Source: Sinohyriopsis cumingii
Taxonomy: Eukaryota; Mollusca; Bivalvia; Unionida; Unionidae
Assembly: GCA_028554795.2 (NCBI GenBank)
Contig: CM068832.1
Coordinates: 88,832,511-88,896,510, forward strand
Length of the DNA: 64,000 nucleotides
Reading direction: 5' to 3'
Shown here piece by piece: positions 41,414 through 52,000 of this stretch (position 1 is its first letter; each line of letters begins with the position of its first letter). Made by a program: the position numbers and the translations under genes. The notes under the pieces were generated by a model that was not told where the DNA came from, did not search any database, and saw only the letters and a list, made by a program, of their open reading frames with translations.

Positions 41414-41556
41414 TCGTTGTACTTAAGCCTTTGGCTTTTATGTATTTTTGTCTTTCGTGTTCATGTTCAAAACATTGAACAAACGTGTCCTGATAAAAGT
41501 ATATAAACACTAGTCTTGTCTGTTTTCGTGTCACAAGTGACAAAATTCCTGACATT

Positions 41557-42284
41557 ATGGCTACCTCTGCTGTCTTTGCTCCCTCTTCCTCCACTGTCAA
41601 AGTCATTGACGAACACTTAGATCGTGCCATTTGGGAGGCTTTGTATCTTCGCCATCCCTTTAAAATGCTCATTGCTGGACCTTGCGGTCCAGGCAAAACA
41701 GAATTCATCAAAAGTTTGATCGAACATAAACATCATTTGATCGATCGGCCGCCTCAACGCATCGTGTGGTGTTACAACGAGTGGCAATCGGCGTACAGCC
41801 TCTTGCGAGAAAGTCAAGGCGATTCCATCGTGTTTGTGGAAGGCATTCCTAAAGAAGACGACGGAATCGTCTCTGACTCCCGTCAAACCCATTTGGTCAT
41901 TTTCGACGACATGTTAGGAGAAGACGAAGAAGAAATTAAACTTTGGTTTACACGCAAAGGGCATCATCGTAATGCCAGTGTCGTTTACATCACTAAAATT
42001 TGTTTCAACAAAGTAAAGCCCATCGCACCATCAGTCTCAATGCGCATTACGTGGTCTTGTTTAAAAGCCCTCGAGATAAATCGCAAGTGCAAGTCTTAGC
42101 CAAACAGTTAGGAACGCCTTGGCTGACTCAGGCGTACGACGATGCCACTCAAACTCCACACGCCTATTTACTCGTCGATTTGAAACCTACTATCCCCGAT
42201 GATTTGAGATTTCGTACCCAATTGTTTCACCACTGGTGTCAAGACGGAGGGCCTGACCTGTACATGTCTCCGTCCTCGACTTAA
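41557..42284 (+). pseudogene. Packaging ATPase of element 3, one frameshift
   Basis: Walker A GPCGPGKT (about residue 47), Walker B LVIFDDML (about 112) and ASVVYITK (about 143) identify an A32-type packaging ATPase. The frame shifts near 41998 (in AAAATTTGTTT) and resumes to the stop at 42284 with SLNAHYVVLFKSPRD, the typical sensor region. A TATATAAA box at 41499 lies about 55 bases upstream. Clearly distinct from the ATPases of elements 1 and 2. Confidence 0.85.
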
Positions 42285-42347
42285 TTTGACTCAAAAAAAA
42301 TCTATAAAAACCTCAGACACTTTTCGTCTGTCTCACACAGTTTAAAC

Positions 42348-43250
42348 ATGACGTCCCTTCAGTCGCATCTTCCCGTCAAACTGATTCGTTCCTTGTATGG
42401 CATCAGTCGAGAAAAAAAATCCACAAATACGGGCTCGTGTCTTAGAAGCTAGTCTCAAAGAAGTCTTACGATGGTTCACGGTGACAGCACGTCAATTACT
42501 GCAAGGGATCATTCAGATTCCTCATCAAACCAAACGCTTTTTTGATAGAAACAAAAAGTCACTTTGACCCAACAGGCCGATCCCCGCATCGACACTCAAA
42601 CCAAAAAACAAAGCATTTTGAAACCTGGAGGGAGCGGTACTCTAGGAGGGGTCATCATTCGCTCTCTCTTAAGATGGGATCCTAATGCTCCCAAAGTTCT
42701 ACCCAAGCAAAAAGTCAAACGAAGCTCCAAGAAGAAGAAAAAGAGCCACGGTGTCAAGACCAGGTCCCCAAGGAGACCCGTGTCTCCAAGAAGTTCTCCA
42801 GTGGCGGGACCTTCCTCTTACCAGTCACCACCCCGGAAAAAGAAAAGTCCCCAGAAAAAGAAAAGCCCACAGAAAACTAGTCGCAAGAGAGGCACTTCGA
42901 CCAGGACGCAACCTTACACTCGCAAACCACAACCTGCAACGGCGGTGACCGCGTCTCCGATAGCATCAGGTTCATCCACTTCTCCGTTGATGACACCAAG
43001 TGCTGAAAAGTACTTGGAGACGTTGATCACACCAAGAACAACTCCGTTGATGACCCCAAGAACTTCCCCAGTGGCAGGAACCTCCAATTTAGCTGCAGTG
43101 GCCGCGGTTCACAAAGTACCTCTCCCAAAATCAAAGTCCAAGAGAGATCGGGCATGTTACAAAGTTTACTGGATTTGTCCAAGCAAGTCCTGGCTCGATT
43201 TAGTCCCTTGTGTACCCCTGCACGACGTGTCATGCCTGTCCTCAAGTTAA
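42348..43250 (+). pseudogene. Basic core-like protein rich in K, S, P; frameshifted
   Basis: ATG at 42348, 40 bases after a TATAAAAACC box. After about 25 codons the frame shifts at an A-run, continues (ARVLEASLKEVLRWF), then shifts again near 42564 into a long frame with PRKKKSPQKKKSPQK repeats and TSPLMTP repeats. Such lysine/serine/proline-rich proteins in this place act as DNA-condensing core or minor virion proteins in adenovirus-like particles. Function by analogy only. Confidence 0.5.
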
Positions 43251-43335
43251 TACGCCGTAAAGCCAATCAGTGGCGACGCGTTCCAGTATAAAAAAGGCCT
43301 GCGACCAAGTAGGGGTATCAGTAAACTTCCAAAAG

Positions 43336-43530
43336 ATGTCACCTCCAAGAAGTGCACACCGTCACTATCGTCAAAATAGAAAGAGACAAAGGCAGACTCG
43401 TCATCCGACAAAGCTCTTAGCCAAGCATCGACGTTACCCTAAGAAAAGATACAGTCGTTCAAAGAAAAATAGGCGTGAACAAAGGGGAGGATTCCTTGGC
43501 GATTTTGGGAAAAACATTGTCACCTTTTAA
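43336..43530 (+). CDS. Protamine-like small basic protein
   Basis: 64 residues from MSPPRSAHRHYRQNRKRQ, with 40% Arg/Lys and a GGFLGDFGK end. The TATAAAAAAGG box at 43288 sets the start. Resembles small core proteins (VII or X type) that package DNA. The final residues may be altered by a frameshift, since hydrophobic pX-like sequence does not follow. Confidence 0.5.
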   Translation: MSPPRSAHRHYRQNRKRQRQTRHPTKLLAKHRRYPKKRYSRSKKNRREQRGGFLGDFGKNIVTF

Positions 43531-43602
43531 CAAAGCGATAGTCCCCCCAAAAAAGATAAAAGGATGTGTGTTAAGTCATCGACGTTAGTGTATGTTTCGT
43601 GA

Positions 43603-44031
43603 ATGTCCCGGAACCCAAAAGCAAAGATGTCACCCTCCAGACAAAATTCCTCTTCTAAACCCCAAGGAAAGAAAAGGAAAGGACTGCCTCCACGTTTAGT
43701 CAAACATGGGGACATGTTATCTGTCCTGCCCAAAGCTTCTCCACCCCTGCGAAAAAAACTCATTCAATCAACCTTCAAAGAGGTCATCGATACCGTGTGT
43801 GAATGTTGTTTGAACGTCTTGAAAGACACGATCCCTTTGTCCAAACACCAGAAACAATGCTTAGGCAAACATCGTCACGTTCTTCGCCAAATGGTTCAAA
43901 AGAAAATCCCTAATCTTCGTCAAAAGAAGAAGATGTTGGTCCAACGTGGAGGAATTTTACCCCTCTTGCTAGGCCCATTGCTGAAAGGAGTCTTGGGAAT
44001 CCTATTGGGAGGACTGGTGGTAGCAAGATAA
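43603..44031 (+). CDS. pX-like protein of element 3
   Basis: 142 residues, intact. Basic first half, a CECCLNVLKD cysteine cluster, then a hydrophobic end (RGGILPLLLGPLLKGVLGIL). The GG-x-LPLL-x2-LL tail is a signature of Polinton/adintovirus protein X, thought to be membrane-active or core-associated. Neighbours (basic core protein before, conserved 155-aa protein after) fit that identification. Confidence 0.6.
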   Translation: MSRNPKAKMSPSRQNSSSKPQGKKRKGLPPRLVKHGDMLSVLPKASPPLRKKLIQSTFKEVIDTVCECCLNVLKDTIPLSKHQKQCLGKHRHVLRQMVQKKIPNLRQKKKMLVQRGGILPLLLGPLLKGVLGILLGGLVVAR

Positions 44032-44079
44032 AAAGGCCCTCTGAAGTCCCAAGATCTCAGAATTGACCCTTGACATCCC

Positions 44080-44547
44080 ATGGAAGGACAAAAACTAGCT
44101 TTAGTGCCTTGCAAACGATGGATGGAATACTATCGTTGGCAAGAACAACACACCCGACATTTAGCTCCCAATCCCAATTTGAGCGAGATGTCCCAGTTAC
44201 AACACGAATTTCAAACCTTGATGGATCGCCAAGATTTGTCCGAAACAGAAAAATCGCAAATATACGGTCAACTCTTGCAACGACTGCAACTCTTTCACCA
44301 GAAAGCTTTAGACGAAACAGCTCTTCCCACTCTGAAAGATTTTAAGACCTTGATGAAAAGTCCATCCCCCACACCATCACCATCACCACCACTACCATCC
44401 CCAGGGGTCACCAGAGACGCTACCCCACGAAGGCCTGAGGAAGAAGAGATACGAGAAGTCTTTAAAACACCGTCAGCAGCTCCCATGTCTAGTAAGATTG
44501 CAGCATCCTTGTTGACCCCGTCCCCACATCCCAACGGGAAGAAATGA
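44080..44547 (+). CDS. Conserved Polinton protein of unknown function, 155 aa
   Basis: Starts MEGQKLALVPCKRWMEYY; residues 45-75 (FQTLMDRQDLSETEKSQIYGQLLQRL) match a family I recall next to Polinton integrase and penton genes in many animals. A proline/serine linker follows. It ends with a 4-base ATGA overlap onto the next frame, so the two are either coupled or one gene split by a shift. Confidence 0.55.
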   Translation: MEGQKLALVPCKRWMEYYRWQEQHTRHLAPNPNLSEMSQLQHEFQTLMDRQDLSETEKSQIYGQLLQRLQLFHQKALDETALPTLKDFKTLMKSPSPTPSPSPPLPSPGVTRDATPRRPEEEEIREVFKTPSAAPMSSKIAASLLTPSPHPNGKK

Positions 44548-44774
44548 AAGCTTGGGTTAAAAAGATGATGTCCACTCCTCCTTCGACAGAAGTGAAAAAG
44601 AAAGAAGGGAAACCAGAAGTGAAAAAAGAAAAGAAGACCAAAGCCATTCCATTGCCACCTCCACCACTACCTTCGACTTCTACTCCCGTAGTCCATCGGA
44701 CACGAAAATCCTTTTCCAAAGCACCCTTTCGTCCCACCCAAAGTCGCATCCTCGAAGAGTGGGTGCCTTATTAA
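44544..44774 (+). CDS. Short K/P-rich frame ending in WVPY
   Basis: 76 residues overlapping the previous gene by ATGA. Lysine-rich then proline-rich, with a conserved-looking end SRILEEWVPY. May be the C-terminal part of the preceding protein. Confidence 0.4.
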   Translation: MKAWVKKMMSTPPSTEVKKKEGKPEVKKEKKTKAIPLPPPPLPSTSTPVVHRTRKSFSKAPFRPTQSRILEEWVPY

Positions 44775-44786
44775 GAAACTAAAAAA

Positions 44787-45893
44787 ATGGAGAAGGTGTT
44801 AGCCAGCATTTACTACAATCCCTCCCATCCTGCAGGTTACGCAGGAGTTCAAAAATTGTATCGTGCTGCCAAAACTCGACTGAAAAGTCTTTTACCTCAA
44901 GTGCAACGAAGGTTACAAGAACAAGCTACCTACACTTTACACAAACCCATTCGACGCAAGTTTTCCAGAAGTCGCACCCGAGTGGAAGGCATCGATCATC
45001 AATGTCAAGCCGATTTAGCCGATGTCTCTCATTTGGCCAGCTACAATCGTGGCTACAAATATTTGTTTTGTGTCATCGACTTCTTTTCTAAATTTGCCTG
45101 GGTCGTACCCTTGACTTCCAAATCGAGCCACGAGTTAGTGCCAGCCCTGCAACGAGTGCTGAAACAAAGAGGTCGTCACCCTCTTCGATGGCAAACGGAC
45201 AAATGTACCGAATTTCTGAACCAAGCTTTCCAAAAAGAATTAAAGAAACGTGACATTCACCTTTTTACCACCGAGAATCCTGAAACCAAAGCCAGCATCG
45301 TGGAACGTTTTCAACGCACTTTGAAAGAACGCATGTGGAAATATTTTACGCATCACCACACTCTGAAGTATATCAACATCTTACCGCACCTGGTGCAAGC
45401 TTACAACCAATCTTACCATCGAAGCATTGGACGTGCCCCGCAAGAGGTGAGTCCCGAGAACGAAGTGCTGGTGTCTGATCGCCTGTTTGGTACGTCTCCG
45501 ACGAGGGTTGTCCCCAAGAAAAGTGGAATGTTGGAAGTAGGAGATTGGGTACGCATTGGCAAAACCAAACGCACTTTCTACAAAGGTTACTTACCTAACT
45601 GGACTACCGAATTGTTTCGTGTCACTGGACGAGTGCGTGCCCGTCATCCTGCCGTCTATAAATTGGAAGACATGGACGGAGAAGTGCTCAAAGGAACGTT
45701 TTATTTGCCCGAGTTACAACGTATCACCAAAAAAGAAGACGACGTGTACGACATCGAAAGCATTCTCAAACGCAGAACCTGTAAAGTGGGCAAACGACGT
45801 GTTAAAGAAGTCAAAGTACGTTGGAAAGGATATCCACCCAGTTTTGATTCTTGGATCGACTCTTCGCAAGTCATCGACTATAAAAAGAAGTGA
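44787..45893 (+). CDS. Integrase with C-terminal chromodomain
   Basis: 368 residues, intact. The rve core has D in QADLADVSHL, D in WQTDKCTEFL and E in ASIVERFQRTLKERM, in the D-D-35-E arrangement. An N-terminal helical part precedes it. Residues ~320-366 form a chromodomain (YDIESILKRR...EVKVRWKGYPPSFDSWIDSSQV) with the aromatic residues that read methylated histone tails. Polinton integrases of animals often have this domain; it probably guides insertion to chromatin. Intact catalytic residues suggest this copy was active late. Confidence 0.92.
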   Translation: MEKVLASIYYNPSHPAGYAGVQKLYRAAKTRLKSLLPQVQRRLQEQATYTLHKPIRRKFSRSRTRVEGIDHQCQADLADVSHLASYNRGYKYLFCVIDFFSKFAWVVPLTSKSSHELVPALQRVLKQRGRHPLRWQTDKCTEFLNQAFQKELKKRDIHLFTTENPETKASIVERFQRTLKERMWKYFTHHHTLKYINILPHLVQAYNQSYHRSIGRAPQEVSPENEVLVSDRLFGTSPTRVVPKKSGMLEVGDWVRIGKTKRTFYKGYLPNWTTELFRVTGRVRARHPAVYKLEDMDGEVLKGTFYLPELQRITKKEDDVYDIESILKRRTCKVGKRRVKEVKVRWKGYPPSFDSWIDSSQVIDYKKK

Positions 45894-45898
45894 CCATC

Positions 45899-46315
45899 AT
45901 GCCCTTTCACACAGACTCAGCTACGGCGACCACTCCTTCACCCAGTTCTTCTCGGCAAGATTTACAGAAACAACCCTTATGGGTGTGGTGTGGAGAACGT
46001 GTGCCTAAAACGCAAATCGTCTTTTCCTGCCAAATCTTTGTGGTGTATTGTGTCATCGGTGCAGCCATCGCCAATTTGAGTTTGCAACAAGGAGACAAAC
46101 AATTGTGGACCATTTTATTGAGCAGTTGCATCGATTACCTGCTTCCCAGTCCCTTTATGAAATTCTCTTCGAACGGGAACAACGGGAACCTTGTGTCCAG
46201 TGCCAGTGTCAGTCACCACTCCAACAACAACAACAAACAACAAACCCATTTTGGCGGAGACACTCCTCTGACTTCCAGTAATCCCTTGGACAGCCACAGA
46301 ACTCTGGAATTATGA
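45899..46315 (+). CDS. Membrane protein next to penton gene, 138 aa
   Basis: PLWVWCGERVPKTQIVFSCQ precedes one hydrophobic segment (IFVVYCVIGAAIANLSL) and LWTILLSSCIDYLLPSP. This combination is a conserved companion of the penton-like gene in invertebrate Polintons as I remember them. The stop overlaps the next start (ATGA, 46312-46315). Possibly a virion membrane or assembly protein. The end is low-complexity (N/Q/S). Confidence 0.6.
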   Translation: MPFHTDSATATTPSPSSSRQDLQKQPLWVWCGERVPKTQIVFSCQIFVVYCVIGAAIANLSLQQGDKQLWTILLSSCIDYLLPSPFMKFSSNGNNGNLVSSASVSHHSNNNNKQQTHFGGDTPLTSSNPLDSHRTLEL

Positions 46316-46678
46316 GTCCCCAAAACCAATTTTACTTAACCTTACACAGTGACAGTTCTATGGAGGTGTTTCCCAACAATACTTTGTGCTGTTACACGGC
46401 CAAATTACCTCAGGCCATCCAATTAGATCACGAACCCCACTGGGAAGTGGCTTTGGTAGAAATGATTTACCCAACACAAATCAAAAACATCACTGAAACT
46501 CAAAACACTTTTGACGTCGAAATTCTGGACCAAACAGTGCAGCCAACCATGATTACCACTAATCAACATAAATCACTTCCGAAGGACACAGTACCCCGCA
46601 GCAGCAGTGACACTTCTCCTCCTTTTTACATTTATCACTTTAAAATTAACTCAGGCCATTATTTTAGTGGTCAACATC
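46312..46678 (+). pseudogene. Penton-like protein of element 3, 5' part, split by element 2
   Basis: Starts MSPQNQFYLTLHSDSSMEVF; ALVEMIYPTQIKN is the conserved early segment of this capsid family. The frame is open up to the insertion point. The remainder lies 16.9 kb away at 63597. The nested insertion is the only lesion in this part. Confidence 0.75.
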
Positions 46679-46947
46679 AGCAGCAGAGAGGGCGAACAGA
46701 CCATAGAATTCCGACAAACAAATAAAACAAACAAAATACATTCATCTCCTAGAAAGGTCCAGATTTTCACAAATAAACGTTTCCTTGAGATGATTTTATT
46801 TTTGTTGAAAACAACCCCATCAATAAAACCTTAGTTCGAAAAGGTAGCTGAAAAATAAAGTACTCTACGTGTTTATTTATTTTTTGTTTAATTTTTTGAC
46901 GACCAACATTGGTAGGCGCCCTCTCTGCTGCTATTAATTAAAAGATT
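46679..46947 (+). repeat. Left terminal inverted repeat of element 2
   Basis: The outer 254 bases are bounded by AGCAGCAGAGAGGGCG and CGCCCTCTCTGCTGCT; a further ATTAATTAAAAGATT is also shared with the right end. The interior is unlike that of element 1 except for about 20 bases at the outer edge (AGAGGGC-A-CAGACCA). Confidence 0.9.
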
Positions 46948-47600
46948 TTATCAAGACCCACACGATATCTTGTTCTTGGATCATGTAAATTTATTGTTAT
47001 AAATCCATGCGGAGTAGCTTGCGCTCGTGAGAAGAAATGTCTGAATTTAATTATATCCATGTCACCACCACACCAAGTTTGATGAATATTTCTAAGTGTG
47101 TTTGTGTCTACGCCATTAAACACAACTAAAATATTGCAGTTGTCTCTAATCACCTTCGGAATTTGTGTATATCGTTGAGTAACATAGATCACATCTGTAT
47201 TTTTATGTCTGCCGCGAGAAAATATTCTAGTTGGATTTGATTGTTTATCTAGCATCACATCGTCGTATACAACTAAATTATTAATAAATCCATCTAAAAC
47301 ATCTACGGATGGTGCTTCATCAATGTCGGTTATAAACTCTATATCATCATTACCTTCGTCCAGTAGTCTTGCGTTTTCATTGAAATCTTTAAGTACATCA
47401 TAACATCGTTGATCATCAGCGGGTTGTGCTACTAAATATAATTTATCCCATTTTAACCATCTCATTATCAAATTAAGTAATAATTGCGTCTTACCCGATC
47501 CAGATGGTCCTATGATAATCATTCTGAGGGAATTCGGTAGCGCAGGATGATGCTTAACAGGTTCTCGTTTTCTTGTCGCTGAGAAATCAATTATATCCAT
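46938..47600 (-). CDS. Packaging ATPase of element 2
   Basis: 220 residues, intact, about 90% identical to 9648-10313. Walker A GPSGSGKT and a full Walker B LVVYDDVML are present, unlike the Asn variant in element 1. The stop codon lies within the inner edge of the terminal repeat, so no gene separates it from the terminus. Confidence 0.9.
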   Translation of the reverse strand: MDIIDFSATRKREPVKHHPALPNSLRMIIIGPSGSGKTQLLLNLIMRWLKWDKLYLVAQPADDQRCYDVLKDFNENARLLDEGNDDIEFITDIDEAPSVDVLDGFINNLVVYDDVMLDKQSNPTRIFSRGRHKNTDVIYVTQRYTQIPKVIRDNCNILVVFNGVDTNTLRNIHQTWCGGDMDIIKFRHFFSRAQATPHGFITINLHDPRTRYRVGLDKIF

Positions 47601-47612
47601 ATATTTTATAAT

Positions 47613-48116
47613 ATGAATTTATATTGTTTACGCTGTAGAGTTAAAGCTCCAACTACTGATTTAGCTACGGTTACAACAAAAAATAAAAAAATAGCGTATG
47701 GTGGAAAATGTTCTGTATGCGGTAGGAAGAAATTTTAGTTTATACATAACAGGCGCGGTGGTGATATTGCTAATTTGATGTCAAAGTTTCCAGGTACTCC
47801 ATGGGCTAAATACAGCGGAGAAAAACATCTACCAGGATATAATTATTGCGGTCCTGGTACCAGACTTGGTATCAGGCTCGATAATCAAGATCAACCAAAA
47901 CCAGGCGAGGAGCCAATAAACGCTATTGATCGAGCTTGTCACGCTCATGATGTAGCTTATAAAAGTAAAAATCTACAAGATAGACATATTGCGGATGTGA
48001 AATTAATTCATGCGCTAGATTCTATAAAAAATAAAAATATCGAAGAAAAATTAGCTAACTGGTTAGTAAGATCCGCGATGAAAAGTAAACTCGTATTAGG
48101 GTCTGGTAATATATAA
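47613..48116 (+). pseudogene. Zinc ribbon / phospholipase A2, nonsense codon 42
   Basis: Same length and layout as 10326-10829. TAG at 47736-47738 lies between the ribbon and the lipase. The lipase part itself is open, with YCGPGT and ACHAHDVAY intact. An internal ATG at 47778 (MMSKFPGTPW region) could still start a lipase-only product. Confidence 0.85.
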
Positions 48117-49068
48117 TGGAATTAATTTATTATTCACCAAGAGTATACTGGAGAGGCAAAGCAGCAATTAGTAAACTTGCTGATGCAGCAGCGGTTAAAC
48201 ATTCTACTGCTAAAACGTGGTTATCTAAACAAGCAATATGGCAAATGTATCTACCACCACCGAAACGAATTCAGTACGCATATTTCGATGTTAGTGTTCC
48301 TAATGAAGTTCATCAAGCAGATATTCTGTTTTTACCGCATGATACTGTAAGCAGAAAAACGTACAAGTACGCGCTAACCGTTGTTGATGTTGCAAGTAGA
48401 TATAAAGAGGCAGAGCCGCTATGAACTAAAACATCATCTGAAGTAGCCGATGCGTTTGAACGAATTTATCAACGAGGACCATTACAATGGCCACAATTAT
48501 TACAGGTTGATCCTGGTAAGGAATTTCTTGGTCCAGTATCATCGTTGATGAAACAAGATAATACCAAAATACGACGAGGGCATACTGCAATTCACCATGA
48601 TCAGGCAATTGTTGAGCGATTTAATCGAACACTCGCTGAGCGGTTATTTGGATATCAATACGCGAAGGAATTTATTCAAGATAAAAGATCTCGCGAATGG
48701 GTTGCAAGATTATCAAGCGTGATAGCTGCATTTAATAATGAGATTACACGAACAACTAACATGAAACCCATTGATGCAATTACAAAAAAAATATACCAAC
48801 ACAACGAAAAGATATTGAAAAACAAAAAATATTGGATGATGTTAAAGTCAGATATTTATATGAACCGGGTGAACTGGAAGGTGGTAAAAAAAGAGCGACT
48901 GATCCTATTTGGAGTGTTACCACACACAAAATATCCACCGTGACAAGATCCTCGGGTAGACCTGCAATCTACAGATTAGATTCGGCTGCTCCTCAACTTG
49001 GATTTACACGTGAACAACTACAAATAATCCCCGAGGATACACAACTACCACTGCGATCACTTAACTAG
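48116..49068 (+). pseudogene. Integrase of element 2, nonsense and frameshift
   Basis: TGA at 48422-48424 interrupts the core; a frameshift near 48790 in an A-run separates the C-terminal domain (EPGELEGGKKRATDPIWS, then GRPAIYRLDS). Catalytic D, D and E positions are all readable. The C-terminal domain is open to the TAG at 49066-49068, longer than in element 1. Confidence 0.85.
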
Positions 49069-52000
49069 CGCCAAGGGTGCCAGCACCCCGACCTCGATTA
49101 CATTCGAGACAGGTCAACATAGTATTTTCTCGTGTATGACCGCGACTATTATCTTTTCTATCTACGGTAAATTGTCTTGAATCATTACTCGAATACCTCC
49201 ACAGCATTATACAATTGCAACTTGCGCAATGATTATTCTGCTGCTGTTTTAACTCAATAATAAATTCAACATCAAGATCAAAGTCACGTTTATTTTTTTA
49301 TGAGATTGTTTGTATCCGATTAATTTTTTTCTTATTATATCATCATCGATGATGTTAAATTTATCAACGATTTCAGGAATTATGATTCTACGTAATTGAG
49401 ATATTTTTCTGACACTCGATACCGCTAAATAGACTAAATTTGACCACTCGATACGATCGTCTACAATCCAAACTCGTGTATCAGAAATAGTTAATCCCTG
49501 AGACGAGTGGATCGTCATAGCGTATCCCAATACCCATGGAGATTTGTCAGCGTGTAATGCATCTTCGACTACACTGATATCAACGGCGACAATATCATTT
49601 AATACGAGATTCTGTTTCTCAGTCTGTCCTGGAATATCAACATTAATATTCTGTGTTCGTGTATCTGATGGTCTATAACATAACGGTACGGGTAATTCTG
49701 AATATTTTTCTTTATGCAGCTGAAATAACTGCTGTTGTAAAGCGTCTCTGATTATTTTTCTGCTTGCTACTAACAAATCGTTGGGTCTCCATAAATTAAA
49801 AAAATTACTCATTGAGGTCTCTGAGATTATTCCGCGTATTATTTCACACTGAATTCTGTTTGATTGTGATGTGATTAATTTTTTAAACTCCTTTAAATTT
49901 GCATCGAAAGCTCTATGATCATCATCTATTTCTTCGCAATAATCAACGAAATTTTTTAACCAATCATGTGGAGATGGTCCAACAAAAGGTGGCGGTTGAC
50001 CATGATCGCCACACATTATTATAGCGGTATTTTTCGTCAACAACCAATCAAGAAACATTTTTAATGTATCTAATGACACTGTACATATCTCGTCCCAAAT
50101 AATTATTCTGGGTATATATTTTTCTCCCATTTGTTCAGGAGTCCATGTATCCCCGCGCCACCGATAGAAACTATGATACGTGCACGATTGTACTTGCCGT
50201 TGTTTCATCTCGCGTGCAAGTCTATGTGTGGGTGTCAGCACGATCATATCTGAATTTCTAAAAACATTAATCGCTCGAGTCGTTTTGCCGCATCCACCAG
50301 GTCCATTGAGATATACTGTCTTATATCTAGTTATTGGAACACTCAACGATGGCGCTTTCGACATTTCTGATATTTTATTACCCTTACGATAAAAATCTCT
50401 CATTGGAACATCTGCTGATTCTGTGTAATTGTGCAATATTTCTTTTTTTTATTCTCCACGAACCCCATCGTTCATCATTACTTGTAAATTTCATAACAGA
50501 TTCTAAATATTTACTCGAAATCTGAAACGAATCTGTTGCGACTCTGACTGCGGTCTCAGGAAATCTATTAATCATCGATAATAAATTTATAGAAACATAA
50601 GCCAACATGGAAGATCTTAGATGAATATACTGTGGGGAAATATAATTTATGTAACTAACGATTGTACCCAATTTTGTTCCGTCGGATAAATAAACACCTT
50701 CTCGATTTACAAATATATTTCTCGCTGTTGTATCAGCGATTATAAAAGCGTACTCGGCATCATCTAGAATTAATCGTGCGTGATGTCTTTTATGATCATA
50801 TGCACCACCTTGAGTAAATTTACCTATAATTTTTCTACCAAGATCTTTTGCGGTTTTAAGTTTAATCTCGAGAATTTTAGGAGCTTCTTTGATAATATCA
50901 TCTTCGGAAACATCAGGACATTTTTCCTTAAACTCGCTAATAACTTCATCAATACTGATAGAATCTGGCATGGGCAACCAAACTTCGGTCTGTGCATGAT
51001 ATGATATAATCGCCTCACTGACCACCAACGATGTCAGTATCGCACAATCTAGCATATATCGTAATAAAACTATAGGCACCCAACGTTTTTCACTAAAATG
51101 TCTGCCAAACCAAACATAACAAATCTTGTGAAGATTCTCATTAAACTCGAATGATTCAACACAAGCAAATCCAGTCAGATCAAAATCAGATAATGGTCCA
51201 TTAATTGCCACTCGCGTCATCTCGTTTGTAGGGTGACCGAATCTTTTAAAGTACACAGAACAATCTCCGTATCCTAGAAAACTTCCTGGATAACATGCAA
51301 CCATATCAACCGAAATAACATCATTGTGATTATACTTGGTATTCCACAATCCGCCATGTCCGTATTCGACGCAACTTGCGCGTACATCTTCAAGTAAATC
51401 AAATCGTGTTGGTTTCCATGAATTTCTTTCTCTAGCGAAATGAGCCACAACAGATGGAACGGTAAAACAATTAGTTAGTAATTTGTCAGTATTTTCCGCG
51501 TGTTTGCACTCTAAGAACGTCACCGCAAGATTTTTCATCTCGTCATGGAGAGATTCTGTTCGATATATTTCACCATTTGGTCTGACAAACTGATCAAATC
51601 CACCTTCCTCATTACTTTTAAATAACCATACCGATACAGGATCATTTTTACTTATTTGGTTGATAAAATCAAACATGCCTCCCCCCATATCTGGGGGGTA
51701 AAATCTAACAGTTCGATCACGTGGAAATATTGTTACTGCGCTAGTCCATGCGTGCGCGTTATGATCAATAATATTTATTGAAGCTCCTTTCGATTTTTAT
51801 TTCGATTCGTACAATATTTCTCCCGTTATTTTTGATACTGCTATTGGAAATTTTAATATTTTTCCTAATTCAGCAACATCTTTTATTGTAGCACCGGTAT
51901 CCTTAACTGAATCAGCCCATGAGTTTATTTTTTTACGTTTTAATTCAGTTAATCCGTTGCCACGCATCGCGTTTGTAAAGTGTTCTATTACTCGTTCGGC

